DNA of 64,000 bases from Dictyobacter arantiisoli (lineage in GTDB: Bacteria; Chloroflexota; Ktedonobacteria; Ktedonobacterales; Ktedonobacteraceae), in NCBI RefSeq assembly GCF_008326305.1, contig NZ_BIXY01000029.1, forward strand, positions 1-64,000. Reading direction: 5' to 3'. Shown piece after piece: positions 26,924 to 34,790 of this stretch. Position 1 is the stretch's first letter. The number at the start of each line of letters is the position of its first letter. Below the pieces are notes generated by a model. That model made no database searches and was not told the DNA's origin. It saw only the letters and a list, made by a program, of their open reading frames with translations. A program made the position numbers and the translations under genes.

Positions 26924-27877
26924 TTATATAGGCGGAATTCCTATTGCGCTGGCGGTAATGTAGGAGTAGCATTGTAAACCGAAGTAGAGAAGAACAAAGG
27001 CGAGAAACAGGCTGTGAATGAGTACAACTTTAGCTGGATGCAGAGGCGTTGATGGTGTATGTTCCTGTTGATATTGCGTGATCATATATGGTAAGGCGAA
27101 GAAAGTCCCGCAAAAAAATGGAAGCACAGTGATAAGCTGCTCACTTGCATCGTGCGGATTGAAGTTAGCAAGGATAGGCGATGGTATGAGCATATTCAGT
27201 AGACCGACAAGCATGAGATAGCCAATAAAAAGAAGTGGGAGGCTGGTAAGCTGAAATATTCTTGTGTGTAAACGTGAAGTGAAACTGGGAGGAGTTAGGA
27301 TACTGGTAGCGGATGTTAAGCGCTGCCACTTATGGGTAGTGGGTGGATGGGTGCACATCCAGTGTAGGCCAGTGAGTAAAGTGGCACATGCCAGGATGTT
27401 TAAACTGAGAAGCAAGCCACTGAGTAGTCCAATGCCGAGGAAGCGTAGCAGTAATTCACACCTGGATATTTCGTCTTGCCAGCGCTGTGTCAATCGAAAA
27501 ACGCAGAAGAGGAGCCATAGTATAGCGACCAGAAGTGCGTTTGTACTCACTCCATGCCAGAATGTTAATCCTTGCTCGGTGGCGTAAAGCGGAGGTGCAG
27601 CTGCGCTGAGTGTCGACATTACCATCAAGCGCTCTTTCCCACGCGTCGATAACCGGGCGCGGTCAGCTAGTTGTCCAGCAAAAAGCCACGTCAGACCAAC
27701 TAAACAGAGTGAGAGGAGTAGCGCCGGTAAGGATTGTGACCAGAAAGCATATGCGGTAAATGCAGGAATGTTGATCAGTAACCAAACCCGGACCAGTGCA
27801 CCAATGAGCAGTATGATGCATAACCAGAGAGGTAGCTGTAGACGATCGCGGAGCGAGAAAAATTGTTTCATAGGCAT
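26924..27877 (-). CDS. Polytopic membrane protein of unknown function
   Basis: The 317 residues contain about eight hydrophobic helices (near 17-37, 48-67, 82-100, 110-128, 145-170, 205-225, 245-265 and 285-310). Short arginine-containing loops suggest the positive-inside topology. The arrangement recalls the membrane half of GT39/PMT-like glycosyltransferases, but the acidic catalytic pair near the N-terminus is not seen, so no function is assigned. No clear ribosome site precedes ATG 27877; a second ATG is two codons in. Confidence 0.6.
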   Translation of the reverse strand: MPMKQFFSLRDRLQLPLWLCIILLIGALVRVWLLINIPAFTAYAFWSQSLPALLLSLCLVGLTWLFAGQLADRARLSTRGKERLMVMSTLSAAAPPLYATEQGLTFWHGVSTNALLVAILWLLFCVFRLTQRWQDEISRCELLLRFLGIGLLSGLLLSLNILACATLLTGLHWMCTHPPTTHKWQRLTSATSILTPPSFTSRLHTRIFQLTSLPLLFIGYLMLVGLLNMLIPSPILANFNPHDASEQLITVLPFFCGTFFALPYMITQYQQEHTPSTPLHPAKVVLIHSLFLAFVLLYFGLQCYSYITASAIGIPPI

Positions 27878-28033
27878 TTACAATATCATTTTACCGTAGG
27901 AATTCGAATACACGAATTCGAGCATATAAAAGGGATATCTGATGAATTAGCAACAGGATACGAGGATCGGCAGAATCAAATTTGCGCTATCAGGTGGCAG
28001 ATTCCTTTGGCTCCCGCTGATCCTCGTTTGTAT

Positions 28034-29155
28034 TTAGTCCATAGGAGCAGGCTCAGTCTGGGATTGATCGATTTTTTTGAAAAGGAGTTGGAAGAGGCTA
28101 ACGATTTCTACGGTTGACAGGTCCATTGTGGCATCTCCAACAGCGAGTTCGATTTTTTGATAGGCTGGGATTTGTGTAGGAGAGACGGCACCAAATAGCC
28201 AGATATTGGTCTCTTCAGCAATATCGAGGGCAGCTTCAACCAATGCAGTGGCACCTCCGCGTAGGAAAATATGCATCATGTTGGTTTGAGGCACACCCGG
28301 CATGATTTCGATCTGTGGGATTACGGCCAGCGCGGCGGCGATGTCCCTGGCCTTCTCATAATATGATTCCATGCGCTCTAGCCGCTCGTTAAATCCTTTG
28401 CGGGCTGCCAGAATATAGGGATACAGGGCGAAAAGATTGCCTCCATGACGGCGTTGCCAGATTTTTGCTTCAGCGATAACGTCGGCTGGACCCGCCAGTA
28501 TCGCACCTGCAATGCCGCCTAAACTTTTGTAAAACGAGACGTAGACAGTATCAAATAATCCGGCAATCTCAGCGTACTCGCGTTGATAGTAGGGTTTACA
28601 TTCCCAGAGGCGTGCTCCATCCAGATGGATAGGTATCCCACGCTCGCGTGCCCAACTCGTGAGGCTGGTCAAATCCTGCCAGGAAGGAAGTTGACCACCA
28701 ATCTCGCGCTGTGGCAATTCAAGCAATAGTGTTCCCAATGGTTCGGCAACGGCTTCAAGGTCCGCTACTGTAATTAACTGATAAGGAGATCCGATTAAGC
28801 GGCTAGATATACCATGCAGGCGTTGCGCCGCCTGGAATTCATGAAGTTCCAGATGCGAGGTTGCGTGATACCCTACTAGCGGTATATGTTTACGATCTGT
28901 CCAGATCCGTACGGCGATCTGCTGTGCCATTGTTCCGCTGGGCATAAATACTGCTGCTTCTTTACCCAATAAGCGAGCCACATCGGCTTCAAAATCGGCA
29001 ATCAACTTGCCTCCGCCATAGATATCGGATCGCTCATCCGATCCAGTTGTATCAATCAGGGAGCGTAATACCTCCCGGGGTGTAGAGGGATAATGGTTAT
29101 TCAGGAAGCGCGTACAGGCACGTTGGATCTTTTGCTTGTCTCTTGCGTTTGGCAT
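28034..29155 (-). CDS. Low-specificity L-threonine aldolase / beta-eliminating lyase family
   Basis: The 373-residue PLP enzyme has the aldolase-type layout: FMPSGTMAQQIA in the cofactor phosphate region, IHLDGARLWE with the Asp that contacts the pyridine nitrogen, and SFYKSLGG with the Schiff-base lysine. Threonine aldolases cleave threonine or allo-threonine to glycine and acetaldehyde. The relation to the family is clear but the substrate is inferred. It is slightly longer than typical LtaE (about 335-345). AAGGA 5 nt upstream of ATG 29155 supports the start. It is divergent from the exporter gene at 29403. Confidence 0.8.
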   Translation of the reverse strand: MPNARDKQKIQRACTRFLNNHYPSTPREVLRSLIDTTGSDERSDIYGGGKLIADFEADVARLLGKEAAVFMPSGTMAQQIAVRIWTDRKHIPLVGYHATSHLELHEFQAAQRLHGISSRLIGSPYQLITVADLEAVAEPLGTLLLELPQREIGGQLPSWQDLTSLTSWARERGIPIHLDGARLWECKPYYQREYAEIAGLFDTVYVSFYKSLGGIAGAILAGPADVIAEAKIWQRRHGGNLFALYPYILAARKGFNERLERMESYYEKARDIAAALAVIPQIEIMPGVPQTNMMHIFLRGGATALVEAALDIAEETNIWLFGAVSPTQIPAYQKIELAVGDATMDLSTVEIVSLFQLLFKKIDQSQTEPAPMD

Positions 29156-29402
29156 AGAAGTCCTTCTCTATTCTGAATGAGGTATATGAATGTCATGAAT
29201 AAATTGAAGTATTGCTTGAAATTTCTGCAAGGAATAAATTCCATCTAGATGAGATTGTAACATGGATAGTTATGAATATCAAAAGCATGGCTCACGCAAG
29301 ATTTTATCCCACTTTGCCCATGGTCTATACAGCTACTTTATTATACAATAGAGTAATTACTTCAAATTTATCAATCAATTATCTGGAAATTGGAAACATG
29401 AG

Positions 29403-30938
29403 ATGAAACAACATGCACAAAATCCTTCAACGCTTAGTAGTCGACCCGTGCCTTCTTCTGTCCCGGGTGGTCAAATTTCGCCGCCAGGAGCTTCAAATAA
29501 TAAATGGGCCATTTTGATCGTTGCCGCTATTGGTACTTTTATGGCAACGTTGGATTCATCAATTGTCAATATCAGTTTACCCTCCATTGCGCATGAGTTC
29601 GGTGTACCACTGAGTGGCGAGGTAGAATGGGTTGTTATCGCCTATCTGGTAGCTACCGCTGCAATTATGCTGACGGCTGGACGTCTGGCTGATATGTTGG
29701 GGAAAAAAGTTATCTGGGTTAGCGGCCTGATTATTTTCACTGTCAGCTCAGCCTGCTGCGGCCTGGCGCCGACACTGCCCATCTTAATCATTGCTCGCGC
29801 TGTACAGGGTATCGGTGGTGCTCTTACGATGGCTGTTGGTCCCGCTATGATTACTGGCGCTTTCCCGACTCATGAACGAGGTCGTGCATTAGGTTTAAAT
29901 GCCATCACCGTCTCGTTGGGAATCAGTGTGGGGCCGGTTCTTGGCGGTTTCCTCACCGGTGCGTTATCCTGGCGCTGGATCTTTTTTGTCAATTTGCCTA
30001 TGGGCATCATTGGTCTGATTGCCACCTTTATCGTACTTAAAGGCGGCATCCAGCACAATGAAGCCCACTTTGATCCTCTGGGCGCTTTGCTCCTTGCTAT
30101 TGGTCTGGCCTGTATTACCGCCGCTCTCTCATTTGGTGTGGAGCTTGGTTGGCTCTCGCCACTTATCCTGACTCTTTTAAGCATAGGGATTTTGAGTCTG
30201 CTTGCTTTGCCCTACGTTGAGATGCATGTTGGCACGCCGGTTATCGTGCTTTCACTATTAAAAAATCGCGTCTTCACATCCTCAATTTTGAGCTTGCTCC
30301 TCGGTACCCTGGCCCTCTTCGCCGTGGGCTTTATGATGCCATTCTATCTTGAGGAACTGCGCGGTTTTTCAACCCAACTTTCTGGATTATTGCTGACGCC
30401 CATGCCGCTTGCCATCGCCTTTATCGCTCCCTTTAGCGGTGCGTTGGCTGATCGCATTGGTACGCGCTGGCTGGCCGCGGGCGGACTGACCATTTGTTGT
30501 ATCGGTCTGGTACTGGTGAGCTTTCTTAATGCACACAGCAGCATCTTTGATATTGTCTGGCGGCTCTTTCTTATCGGTGTGGGACAGGCTATCTTTCAAT
30601 CGCCGAATAACAGTGCCCTCCTGGGTGCTGCGCCCAGAGAGCATCAAGGGAGCGCCTCTGGTTTCCTTGCTACCAGTCGCACAATAGGACAAAGTGTCAG
30701 TATTGCGCTGGCGGGAGCGGTCTTTACGAGCCTGGGCGGTGCCACTGCAGGTGCGATCCTGTCTTCTGGCAAGAGCGGCATTCAGACCGCGGCGCTGCAA
30801 CAGACCTTTGTTAACAGTTTTCATGCCGCTTTCTTGACCTGTGCGGGAGTTGCCGCCATCGGTATTCTTACCTCGCTTGTGCGCGGTAAAGAAGTACGCC
30901 ATTCCACGCAAAAAGCAGAAGCAGCGATTACAAGATAG
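29403..30938 (+). CDS. DHA2-type MFS drug exporter (14 helices)
   Basis: The 511-residue protein has about 14 hydrophobic helices. Helix 1 contains LDSSIVNISLPSI, the LDxTxVNxALP-like motif D1 of the EmrB/QacA family. Motif A appears as GRLADMLGKK and again as GALADRIGTR. Antiporter motif C is seen in LGISVGPVLGGFL. It probably exports hydrophobic compounds using the proton gradient. The N-terminal 35 residues are polar and cytoplasmic. No regulator gene is adjacent. A short mobile element follows immediately. Confidence 0.85.
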   Translation: MKQHAQNPSTLSSRPVPSSVPGGQISPPGASNNKWAILIVAAIGTFMATLDSSIVNISLPSIAHEFGVPLSGEVEWVVIAYLVATAAIMLTAGRLADMLGKKVIWVSGLIIFTVSSACCGLAPTLPILIIARAVQGIGGALTMAVGPAMITGAFPTHERGRALGLNAITVSLGISVGPVLGGFLTGALSWRWIFFVNLPMGIIGLIATFIVLKGGIQHNEAHFDPLGALLLAIGLACITAALSFGVELGWLSPLILTLLSIGILSLLALPYVEMHVGTPVIVLSLLKNRVFTSSILSLLLGTLALFAVGFMMPFYLEELRGFSTQLSGLLLTPMPLAIAFIAPFSGALADRIGTRWLAAGGLTICCIGLVLVSFLNAHSSIFDIVWRLFLIGVGQAIFQSPNNSALLGAAPREHQGSASGFLATSRTIGQSVSIALAGAVFTSLGGATAGAILSSGKSGIQTAALQQTFVNSFHAAFLTCAGVAAIGILTSLVRGKEVRHSTQKAEAAITR

Positions 30939-30949
30939 CCGCTATTACT

Positions 30950-31024
30950 CTGTCAAGCTTCATTTGAAGGGCAGGGGTGCAGGAGATGCAATCCCGCTTG
31001 AACCTTTCAAATGAAGCCAGTCAG
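30950..31024. repeat. Short internal-deletion copy of the element at 61124
   Basis: Ends CTGTCAAGCTTCATTTGAA and the inverted TTCAAATGAAGCCAGTCAG enclose a GGGCAGGGGTGCAGG-A-GATGCAATCCC segment. The ends and the internal GGGCAGGGGTGCAGG block match the 129-bp element at 61124-61252, but most of the hairpin interior is gone. It would depend on factors supplied elsewhere to move. Confidence 0.7.
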
Positions 31025-31159
31025 AACACTATATACGTGAAAAAAGAGGGATCTTATGAATGGCCATTACAGCGTCTCTGCTTTTTCATGGATGTTACCT
31101 TGATCAGAACAAGTATCATAAGAGAAGAAGCATCTAGAAGTAGATATGAAAGGATTTTT

Positions 31160-32071
31160 ATGGCTCAGGTTGATTTTGGATGGATGGTTCCCGTTGGTAG
31201 CGATAATGCTCATCGGCAAGAATTCCTACAGCAGTTGCGTCAGGGACTGGCAATGATTGCTGGTCATTTTGATTCGGTCTGGTTTCCTGATCATCTGCAA
31301 TTTGATGATCAGCCCTTTCTGGAAGGTTGGACAGCCTTGACCTATCTGGCCGCGCTACAACCAGATCTGAAATATGGTCATATCGTGCTCTGCCAGCTAT
31401 TTCGTAATCCTGCTTTGCTGGCAAAAATGTGCGCAACCTTCCAATTTATGAGTCAGGGCAACTTCATTGCCGGGATTGGCGCGGGCTGGAATGAGGCTGA
31501 ATGTATTGCCTACCATATCCCATTCCCGGCACCTGGGCAGCGTGTCACGGAATTGGACGAGGCGTTACAGATTATGAAGGCGCTCTGGCGCGAAGATCAT
31601 GTTACTTTTGAGGGGAAATATCACCAGGTGACCAATGCTTTCTGCCAGCCCAAACCCGATCCTCTACCACCCATTATGGTGGCTGCCTTCCAACCTCGCA
31701 TGATGCGTCTGGTGGCTCGTCATGCTGATTGGTGGAATACTGGTTTTAAGGATATCCAGAGCTTGCAAGAGCAAACAAAAATGCTTGATGCTGCCTGTGA
31801 GGCCATCGGAAGAGATCCTGCTACCGTCAAGCGTACCGCAATGATCAGATGTTCTTGTGCGCCTAACGAACAGAAATTGAAAGAGCTGGTTGAAAAGGAT
31901 CCCAGTCCCTTTGGACCGGGAATTACGGGGACGCCCCAGCAGGTTGCGGAACAGCTACACGAGCTAGTTGAGCATGGTCTCAGCTACTTTATGCTCTCGG
32001 CGGGCGGTTTTCCTGATCCTACGACGCTTGAGTTGTTGACTCATGAAGTGCTTCCGCTCTTAAATAAATAG
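31160..32071 (+). CDS. LLM-class (F420 or FMN dependent) oxidoreductase
   Basis: ATG 31160 has AAGGA 6 nt upstream and the conserved strand begins at once (VDFGWMVPVG); the open frame runs further up to 30977 without a site. The 303-residue TIM-barrel protein shows the luciferase-like pattern: SVWFPDHLQF, FIAGIGAGWNEAE, VTELDEALQIMKALW and LPPIMVAAFQPRMMRLVARHADWWN. The last two are typical of F420-dependent members, but cofactor choice cannot be fixed. The substrate is unknown. Confidence 0.85.
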   Translation: MAQVDFGWMVPVGSDNAHRQEFLQQLRQGLAMIAGHFDSVWFPDHLQFDDQPFLEGWTALTYLAALQPDLKYGHIVLCQLFRNPALLAKMCATFQFMSQGNFIAGIGAGWNEAECIAYHIPFPAPGQRVTELDEALQIMKALWREDHVTFEGKYHQVTNAFCQPKPDPLPPIMVAAFQPRMMRLVARHADWWNTGFKDIQSLQEQTKMLDAACEAIGRDPATVKRTAMIRCSCAPNEQKLKELVEKDPSPFGPGITGTPQQVAEQLHELVEHGLSYFMLSAGGFPDPTTLELLTHEVLPLLNK

Positions 32072-32168
32072 TTCAGTTCTCACCACCAGTGCCGCATCTT
32101 TGTTAATAATGGCTCTACCAGCAGGATAAGGAATAGATGCGGCATCAATGTTGTTTTCTAATTACTAG

Positions 32169-32420
32169 CATCGATTATCCCGAACTTTTGAAACAAACGT
32201 TCGCTACAATGGGAGTGCAGAGGGCGAAGCCTTCTGCCGGGGTGTGGGGTGTCCCCACATACTTCTTTTCCCCTTTTTGCACGCCGCCTGCGGCGGCGCG
32301 AGGAAAAAGAAAAAGGACAGGGGACACCCCTGTAACCCCGGCAAGGGGCTAGCCGCCCCTTGCAACCCCGTTTGTAGAGCGGATTGAAGTGGATCGAACG
32401 ACTGTTTGAAAAATTTGCTG
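32169..32420. repeat. Three-hairpin element, copy 1 of the pair with 44313
   Basis: About 210 bp (32190-32400) are almost identical to 44335-44541. Order: GGGGTGT/ACACCCC-type segment, CGCCGCC-tgc-GGCGGCG hairpin, purine run, GGGGACACCCC, then GCAAGGGGC-tagcc-GCCCCTTGC. The outermost terminal repeats are more decayed than at 44313. Frames crossing it are accidental. The element fills most of the gap between the LLM oxidoreductase and peroxiredoxin genes. Confidence 0.8.
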
Positions 32421-32460
32421 AATATAATCCACTGATCATAAACGAAAGAGGAGATACCAG

Positions 32461-32952
32461 ATGAGTACACAAGCTGCTGATGGCGGTATCAAAGTAGGCG
32501 ATATTGCGCCCGATTTTAGCTTACCGACACAAGATGGCAAACAGGTGAGCCTGAAGGATTTTCAGGGCAAAGAGGCTGTTGTGCTTTATTTCTATCCTAA
32601 AGATGATACTCCTGGATGTACTGCTGAAGCCTGTACATTCCGTGATAGCTATGAAGCATTTAAAGATGTGGGTGCAGAGGTAATCGGGATCAGCTCTGAT
32701 GATACCGCGTCACACCAGCAATTTGCATCCAAATATAAGCTGCCCTTTATCCTGGTCAGTGACAATGGTGCTGCGGTTCGCAAACGTTATGGGGTCAAAG
32801 ATGAGAACACCGAAAAATTTGGTGTTTTGCCTGGTCGTGTGACATTTGTCATCGGCAAAGATGGTATCGTTCTTCACGTTTTCTCATCGTTATTCTCACC
32901 AGAGAAGCATATCACCGAAGCCATCACTATCCTCAAAGCTAACGACAAATAA
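32461..32952 (+). CDS. bcp: Thioredoxin-dependent peroxiredoxin, Bcp/PrxQ type
   Basis: The 163-residue protein has the peroxidatic Cys53 and the resolving Cys58 five residues later within DDTPGCTAEAC, the hallmark of Bcp/PrxQ. AVVLYFYPKDDTPG and FGVLPGRVTFVIGKDG are further family motifs. It reduces hydroperoxides and is recycled by thioredoxin in the cytoplasm. GAGGAG upstream gives a good start, and the 30-bp terminator hairpin follows two bases after the stop. It is a single-gene unit. Confidence 0.9.
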   Translation: MSTQAADGGIKVGDIAPDFSLPTQDGKQVSLKDFQGKEAVVLYFYPKDDTPGCTAEACTFRDSYEAFKDVGAEVIGISSDDTASHQQFASKYKLPFILVSDNGAAVRKRYGVKDENTEKFGVLPGRVTFVIGKDGIVLHVFSSLFSPEKHITEAITILKANDK

Positions 32953-32953
32953 A

Positions 32954-33019
32954 GCAATTATGACCTATAAAAATGGTGCATCCAACAATGGATGCACCAT
33001 TTTTATAGGTCATAATTGC
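32954..33019. terminator. Perfect 30-bp hairpin, bidirectional terminator
   Basis: Arms 32954-32983 and 32990-33019 are perfectly complementary with a 6-nt loop (AACAAT). The inner part has A5 before and T5 after a GC-rich core, so it can stop transcription on either strand. It ends the peroxiredoxin transcript and faces the minus-strand gene ending at 33078. Confidence 0.75.
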
Positions 33020-33077
33020 ATCATTACTCTGTATTTTAGGGGTAGAATCGACCATTCAAAGAAGATAGAGCGATTAT

Positions 33078-33368
33078 TTACCAGGAGGGCGGTTGTTGTG
33101 CGGAGAGAATCTGATCGAGCGCGCCATTTACAAATGCATGAATATACATGTGTGTGAGCTGGACCTGGTGGGCGGGTGTGAGAGGATGTGCGTTACATAA
33201 GCGCACCAGGGCACGACGTGCCTGTTTAGAACCATACAGTTTTAAGTCGATAAATGCTCGATCTTCGGGGGTATGAACAAAGACAAAGGCACCGGACTCA
33301 ATGGCTTTGCGCCCTGTGTCCCATGCCTCTTTACCAAAGGGAGCCCAGATGGAAAGTGGAAGCATCAT
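33078..33368 (-). CDS. Conserved-looking small protein of unknown function, 96 aa
   Basis: ATG 33368 has GAGG about 6 nt upstream. The product is soluble, with an aromatic N-terminus (PLSIWAPFGKEAW), a strand (AFVFVHTPEDRAFIDLKLYG) and helices with RRALVRLC. I do not recognise a family. It is not in an operon; a dense patch of repeats lies upstream. Confidence 0.6.
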   Translation of the reverse strand: MMLPLSIWAPFGKEAWDTGRKAIESGAFVFVHTPEDRAFIDLKLYGSKQARRALVRLCNAHPLTPAHQVQLTHMYIHAFVNGALDQILSAQQPPSW

Positions 33369-33502
33369 AATTTACCTCGTTGCTTAACGGTACAGGGTTT
33401 TCTATACCTACTATAACATAAAAATCTGTACTGTTGCTGAAATATTGCAACCACTCTCCTCAAGATCGCACCGAATAGTAATGGAATATGAGCATTTTAA
33501 CC

Positions 33503-33595
33503 TCGACATTGTACATTTTTAGGCTTTTGAGCCTGCGAAAAAGGGCGAGTGCGACGCATTTTCGAGCTCACGTTTTCAAAAATGTACAAAGTCGA
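33503..33595. repeat. 93-bp inverted-repeat element beside hairpin-repeat copy C
   Basis: TCGACATTGTACATTTTT (33503-33520) pairs with AAAAATGTACAAAGTCGA (33578-33595) with one mismatch, enclosing about 57 bp. The length and ends suggest a miniature transposable element. It ends four bases before copy C of the hairpin-repeat family, so one may have inserted next to the other. Confidence 0.65.
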
Positions 33596-33599
33596 GCTA

Positions 33600-33806
33600 A
33601 CAAAGTGTTTGACTCCCATGTTCTCCACGATCTCTGTACATGAGTTTTCGCACCAATGGTGCTCAAACAGATTTTTTATCATGTGATGTAGAAAAGGTTC
33701 GAAGAACCTTTTCTACATCACATGATAAAAAAGGCGCAGGCGCGCATGCGCCTGCCAGCAGGTCAAACAGTAAGAACCTGATGGGAGTGGGAAACAAACA
33801 CTTTGT
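33600..33806. repeat. Hairpin-repeat family copy C (inverted relative to copy A)
   Basis: This 207-bp copy has the fullest ends: ACAAAGTGTTTG (33600-33611) and CAAACACTTTGT (33795-33806). The central hairpin is a perfect 29-bp stem (33672-33700 with 33704-33732) with a 3-nt loop, bounded by T6 and A6. Its stem sequence differs from copies A and D, yet the flanking CACC-nnn-GGTGCTCA and GGCGCAGGCGCG blocks are shared. Confidence 0.8.
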
Positions 33807-33868
33807 AAATGAAAAGGACCTGTTCTGCAATAGAGGCTTTGCATAAAAGCGTGTTCAAAGGTGCTGCC

Positions 33869-34708
33869 TTATGCTTGCAGGAATGCGTTGATAGCCTGTA
33901 AGAATTCATCAAATTTGTTGCGATGAATATTATGGCTAGCCCCAGGAATCTGGATTGCCGTGCTATGGCCGGGCAGGAGTTTTTTTGCCTCTTCCCATGC
34001 GCTATCCGTGAAGGTTGATTCCAGGGCCGGATCGGCGCGCACAAGCAACGTTGGGGCTGATAGTTTGCTTAATAATGGTAAGAGTTCGCCTTCGCGGTCG
34101 GTATCCTTGAATACGCTGATGACGGCCTCGCGATTGACATGGCGATTAGCATAGATTTTGCTTTCAATATCCGCTTCGCTCCAGGCTGGATTCTTGATAC
34201 GCACTTCGGCGCGGAGTTGATCGTCGGGCTTACCGATGTCACCAGTGAAGTAGCTTGCCCGTTTGACAGGATCACCTGTACCCATATTATGGGCAGGATC
34301 TTCAAGGATAATCCTGGTGAAGTGTAAACTGGGATAGTCGTTGGTGACTTCACTGGCAAGCATGATGGCTGTGGCCCCGCCCCAGGAGTGTCCTAACAGA
34401 TAAGGATCTTGCAGATCGAGAGCCTGGATGAAAGCTGCCGCATCGTTAGCTGTATCGTGCAGGCTATAGGTTCCGGGCGCTGGTTGAATGCTTTCACCAT
34501 GACCGCGCATGTCTAGCGCAAAGACACGGAAGCGATTCGCCAGGGCAGGTCCCAGCCGCACCCAGCTATGTGCTGAACTGGTAATGCCATGTAATAGTAC
34601 AAATGCCGGGCGGTCCTTTTGTTCTGCTCCCCAGCTGAGATAATGAAAGCGTCCAGCAGGTAAATCAATCATATGTGAAGCAGTCTGTGCGATAAGTTGA
34701 TCAGTCAT
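33869..34708 (-). CDS. Alpha/beta-hydrolase fold enzyme
   Basis: The 279-residue protein has the oxyanion-hole LLHGITSS, then DMRGHGES, and the nucleophile elbow GHSWGG (Ser in the middle). An acid lies in LVRADPALES and the catalytic His in PGASHNIHRNKF. The pattern is that of esterases, haloperoxidase-like enzymes and epoxide hydrolases; substrate unknown. It is cytoplasmic with no signal peptide. It stands alone on the minus strand. Confidence 0.85.
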   Translation of the reverse strand: MTDQLIAQTASHMIDLPAGRFHYLSWGAEQKDRPAFVLLHGITSSAHSWVRLGPALANRFRVFALDMRGHGESIQPAPGTYSLHDTANDAAAFIQALDLQDPYLLGHSWGGATAIMLASEVTNDYPSLHFTRIILEDPAHNMGTGDPVKRASYFTGDIGKPDDQLRAEVRIKNPAWSEADIESKIYANRHVNREAVISVFKDTDREGELLPLLSKLSAPTLLVRADPALESTFTDSAWEEAKKLLPGHSTAIQIPGASHNIHRNKFDEFLQAINAFLQA

Positions 34709-34790
34709 ATAAGCTCTTCCTATTCTATGTATCTCTATAGTTCCTGACTATTATTATGCCATAGCAGGGCTTCAATGTGAGATTGCCTGA

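Noticed and set aside
32204-32472. Overlapping minus-strand frames of 88-104 codons, repeated at 44348-44572
   Set aside because: They read through the hairpins of a mobile element, differ in start, and owe their length to GC-rich repeats; no ribosome site.
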